64,000 nucleotides of DNA. Source: Hyphomicrobiales bacterium (GTDB lineage: Bacteria > Pseudomonadota > Alphaproteobacteria > Rhizobiales > Rhizobiaceae). The stretch is from positions 62,001-126,000 of the forward strand of contig UCNE01000014.1 in assembly GCA_900473685.1 (NCBI GenBank). The letters run 5' to 3'. Shown here piece after piece: positions 61,535 to 64,000 of this stretch (positions within the stretch are counted from its first letter, which is position 1; the number at the start of each line of letters is the position of its first letter). The position numbers were made by a program, and so were the translations under genes. The notes beneath the pieces were generated by a model. That model was not told the DNA's origin. It searched no databases and saw nothing but the letters and a program-made list of their open reading frames with translations.

Positions 61535-62623
61535 TCAACCGACGATCAGTTCGGTCCACTTCTGGTTCAGCCAATCCGACTTCGTCTGATAGAGATCGTA
61601 GCGTGGAATGATCGGCTCGATGTCGGACGAAACGGCGGCGAATTCCGCATCCGTCAGGTCCATCAGCTCGCGCTTGACCGTCGGCGACGTACCGACCTTG
61701 CGCGACAGCAGCGCCTGGATCGACGGCTGGCTCATGTAGTCGATGAACACATGGGCTTCCTCAACCTTGGTGGAAGCGCGCGACAGCGCCCAGCAACCAG
61801 AGTCCTGAATGCCGCCTTCCTTCGGGAAGGTCGAGCGAACAGGATTGCCATCGGCAGCGGCAAGACCGGTGACGTCATGGTAATACTGGCCCATCGGGAT
61901 TTCGCCCGACTTCAGTGCCTGCTCGAACTGGGCTTCGTCGCGATACCAAAGGCGCACGTTCGGCTTGACCTCGGCCAGCTTGTCGAACGCCTTCTGGATG
62001 CCCTCTTCGGTATCCAGCGCATTGGTGCCGCCGAGAAAAGTCTTGGCCGTCACTTCCAGCAGGAAGGAGTTGGAGACGAGTGCCAAGAGGCCGAGCTTGT
62101 CGGCATTTGCCGGATCCCAGAATGCCTGCCAGGAGGTCGGCGCTTCCTTGTAGACGTCGGTATTGGTGACCAGCGTGATATACCAGGAAACAGCGCCGAT
62201 ACCGGCGACACGGCCGTCCGGATACTTGTTGACGAAGCGATCGATAAGGTTCGAACCGTTCTTGATCTTGGCCATGTCCAGCGGCGCCCAGAGTTCGGTC
62301 GCCTGACCCTTCAGCATCGCCACCTGCGACATCATCGAGACGTCGGCCGGAGCCTGGCCTGCCTTGGCGGCCTGGTCGAGCTGTACCAGCCATGCTTCGC
62401 CGGTCGGCTCGGCAATCGCTTCAACGGCGATACCGGTCGCCTTGGTGAAGTCCGGGAAAATGTTCTTGTCGAACGAATCCTTGAAGTAACCACCATAGAC
62501 GCCGACCTTCAGCGACTTGTCCTGGGCGCGCAGGATCGACGGCATGGCCAGCATCGATGCACCGGCAAGGCCGGCACCGAGCACGGCGCGGCGGCCGATA
62601 TTCTGTTTCAGAAAGTCTGTCAT
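61535..62623 (-). CDS. ABC transporter substrate-binding protein, PotD-like, Tat signal
   Basis: This 362-residue periplasmic protein has a twin-arginine-type leader (NIGRRAVLGAGLAGASML, cleavage near LRAQD). The mature part LKVGVYGGYFKDSFDKNIF, VAGIGAVSWYITLVTNTDVY and a PotD/YdcS-like type II fold follow. It should bind a polyamine-like or related small cationic ligand; specificity is inferred from class only. The start at 62623 has an AGGAG site. It begins the operon that ends with the nitrilase-family gene. Confidence 0.92.
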   Translation of the reverse strand: MTDFLKQNIGRRAVLGAGLAGASMLAMPSILRAQDKSLKVGVYGGYFKDSFDKNIFPDFTKATGIAVEAIAEPTGEAWLVQLDQAAKAGQAPADVSMMSQVAMLKGQATELWAPLDMAKIKNGSNLIDRFVNKYPDGRVAGIGAVSWYITLVTNTDVYKEAPTSWQAFWDPANADKLGLLALVSNSFLLEVTAKTFLGGTNALDTEEGIQKAFDKLAEVKPNVRLWYRDEAQFEQALKSGEIPMGQYYHDVTGLAAADGNPVRSTFPKEGGIQDSGCWALSRASTKVEEAHVFIDYMSQPSIQALLSRKVGTSPTVKRELMDLTDAEFAAVSSDIEPIIPRYDLYQTKSDWLNQKWTELIVG

Positions 62624-62718
62624 GATGGTTCTCCTGTTTATGCCGGTGCCGCTTTTTTTGAGCTCCCGGTCTGTTCCCAAGTTTTGGTGCGGCTTGCAAG
62701 CCCCGCACCATGATTTGA

Positions 62719-63366
62719 TCAGTGTTTTAGAGCCCGAAGCTCCAGTATCTTGGCGTATCGCGTCAGCGGAAAACACAAGGCGAAATAGATCAGCGCAACA
62801 AAGCCATAGACCTTGAACGGCTCGAAGGTTGCATTGTTGATCGCATTCGAGGTTCTGACCAGTTCCTCAAATCCGATGATCGATGTCAAGGCCGTGCTCT
62901 TGATCAGCTGCACCAGAAAACCGACCGTCGGCGCCCGCGTCATCGCAAAGGCCTGCGGCAGGATGATCAGCCGCAACTGCTTCAGATAATGCAGCCCCAG
63001 ACTACTGCCCGCGTCCCATTGCCCGACCGGCACCGCCTGCACGCCACCACGCCAGATTTCCGCCAGGAACGCGCTTGCGCAGAGTGTCAGGCCCAGCACC
63101 GCCGCCGTCCAGGGCTCGATACGCAAGCCCAGCAGCGGCAAGCCAAAAAACAGGAGAAACAGCTGCATCAGAAGCGGCGTGCCTTGAAACAGGCCGATGT
63201 AATATTCGGCAAACCGCTGCACCCAGCGCCGCTTTGAAATGCGCATGAAAAGGATCAGCAGACCGACGGCGGTGCCGCCGACGAAAGCGACAGCAGACAA
63301 GAGGATCGTCCAGCGTGCTGCCAGAAGCAGATTGCGGATGATGTCCCAGAGGGTGAATTCGATCAC
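62719..63366 (-). CDS. Polar amino acid ABC transporter permease (HisM/GlnP type)
   Basis: This 215-residue permease has about five membrane helices and the family-typical end MTRAPTVGFLVQLIKSTALTSIIGFEELVRT. GTPLLMQLFLLFFGLPLLGL and WRGGVQAVPVGQWDAGSSLGL are hallmark stretches. It overlaps the next permease by 4 bases and lies 95 bases before the PotD-like gene. The binding protein and ATPase of this system are probably outside the window. Confidence 0.93.
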   Translation of the reverse strand: MIEFTLWDIIRNLLLAARWTILLSAVAFVGGTAVGLLILFMRISKRRWVQRFAEYYIGLFQGTPLLMQLFLLFFGLPLLGLRIEPWTAAVLGLTLCASAFLAEIWRGGVQAVPVGQWDAGSSLGLHYLKQLRLIILPQAFAMTRAPTVGFLVQLIKSTALTSIIGFEELVRTSNAINNATFEPFKVYGFVALIYFALCFPLTRYAKILELRALKH

Positions 63367-64000
63367 GACACGCCTCCGGAGAGGAACCGGTTACCACTGG
63401 CGACAAGCAGGCGACGAAGGCCGATGCTCATGGCGAGATAGACAAGCGTGATGATAAAATAGGTCTCGAATGCGCGGAATGTCCGGGCCTGCAGGAGATC
63501 CGCTTCATAGGTCAGTTCGCGCACGGCGATCTGCGAGACGACGGCCGATTCCAGCATCATGATGACGATCTGGCTGGTCAGCGCCGGATAAATCACCTTC
63601 AGCGCCTGCGGCAGCACGATCTTGATGAACACCAGGCGGGGCCGCAGACCGAGCGCAAGTGCTGCCTCGCGCTGCCCTTTCGGCACCGCGTCAAGACCGG
63701 CACCGACGATCTCCGTTGTATAGGCGGTCATGTTCAAAGTCATCGCCAGAATGGCGGCGGCAACCGGATCAAGGCGAATGCCGAGGCTGGGCAGCCCGAA
63801 GAAGATGAAGAACAACTGCACCAGAAACGGCGTGTTGCGGATGAGCTCGACGTAACTGGCGATCGCATGGCGCAGCCAGGCATGGCGGCTGCGCCGCCCT
63901 GCGGCACCCAAAACGCTGAGCACGATGCCGGCAACAGCCGACACCGCGATCAGGAAGAGCGTCATGGCCGCACCGCTGGCGATCAGCGAAACCGCATCGC
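63363..64000 (-). CDS. Polar amino acid ABC transporter permease, 5' end outside window
   Basis: The frame is open to the right window edge, so the gene is cut. The visible 212 residues or so contain RNTPFLVQLFFIFFGLPSLGI, EIVGAGLDAVPKGQREAALALGLRP and IVLPQALKVIYPALTSQIVIMM. They resemble the neighbouring permease, so the two form a heterodimer of a PAAT-type transporter. An ATG at 63965 is internal, since hydrophobic coding continues upstream. Confidence 0.9.
   Translation of the reverse strand, partial: DAVSLIASGAAMTLFLIAVSAVAGIVLSVLGAAGRRSRHAWLRHAIASYVELIRNTPFLVQLFFIFFGLPSLGIRLDPVAAAILAMTLNMTAYTTEIVGAGLDAVPKGQREAALALGLRPRLVFIKIVLPQALKVIYPALTSQIVIMMLESAVVSQIAVRELTYEADLLQARTFRAFETYFIITLVYLAMSIGLRRLLVASGNRFLSGGVS

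Overview
The window is chromosomal DNA from an alphaproteobacterium of the Rhizobiales, most likely Rhizobiaceae (Rhizobium/Agrobacterium-like). The evidence is high GC content, a urease operon with rhizobial-type interstitial genes (DUF1272, LprI-like, 'urease operon accessory' protein, DUF2459), urtABCDE next to ureD, a liv/bra locus carrying a DUF6867 gene, a soxBDAG sarcosine oxidase operon, and several intergenic palindromic repeats of the rhizobial mosaic type. No rRNA, tRNA, CRISPR array, transposase or clear prophage is seen. Both window edges cut genes.

Layout. 1-5918: the end of a dihydropyrimidinase/hydantoinase, a divergent cupin gene, and an NMT1-type ABC transporter operon probably importing pyrimidines, interrupted by a DUF559 nuclease-like gene next to palindromic repeats. 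6029-10796: an RND efflux pair. 10863-24712 (minus strand): a combined urea uptake and hydrolysis block in the order urtA-B-C-D-E, ureD-A, DUF1272, ureB, LprI-like, GT29-like, ureC, DUF2459, peroxiredoxin, ureE-F-G. 25028-29333 (plus strand, divergent from urtA): a very unusual hybrid histidine kinase whose N-terminus is an NCS1-type permease followed by a cysteine cluster, translationally coupled to a LuxR-type response regulator. 29334-30308: a 2-hydroxyacid dehydrogenase. 30498-36112: a branched-chain amino acid ABC transporter with a DUF6867 gene. 36419-44090: sarcosine/dimethylglycine oxidation (FAD-GcvT dehydrogenase and heterotetrameric sarcosine oxidase soxBDAG). 44361-46341: a CysQ-like phosphatase and an orphan DUF2793 protein. 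46347-51621: an RND pump with two adaptor lipoproteins (TriABC-like). 51874-53148: a single-domain response regulator and a Crp/Fnr regulator. 53311-57739: an SDR and a quinone/electrophile-detoxification-like set (VOC-hydrolase fusion, FMN reductase, ring-cleaving dioxygenase). 57916-64000: a nitrilase-family hydrolase coupled to a polyamine-type ABC transporter, then a polar amino acid ABC permease pair cut by the window edge.

The common theme is nitrogen scavenging: pyrimidines, urea, branched-chain or other amino acids, methylated glycines and probably polyamine-like amines are imported and degraded. The most novel-looking elements are the permease-histidine kinase/LuxR pair facing the urea operon, with two spaced dyads in the shared promoter region, and a protein carrying the sialyltransferase (GT29) L, S and VS motifs inside the urease operon. 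All product names rest on reading motifs by eye; no database search was run.
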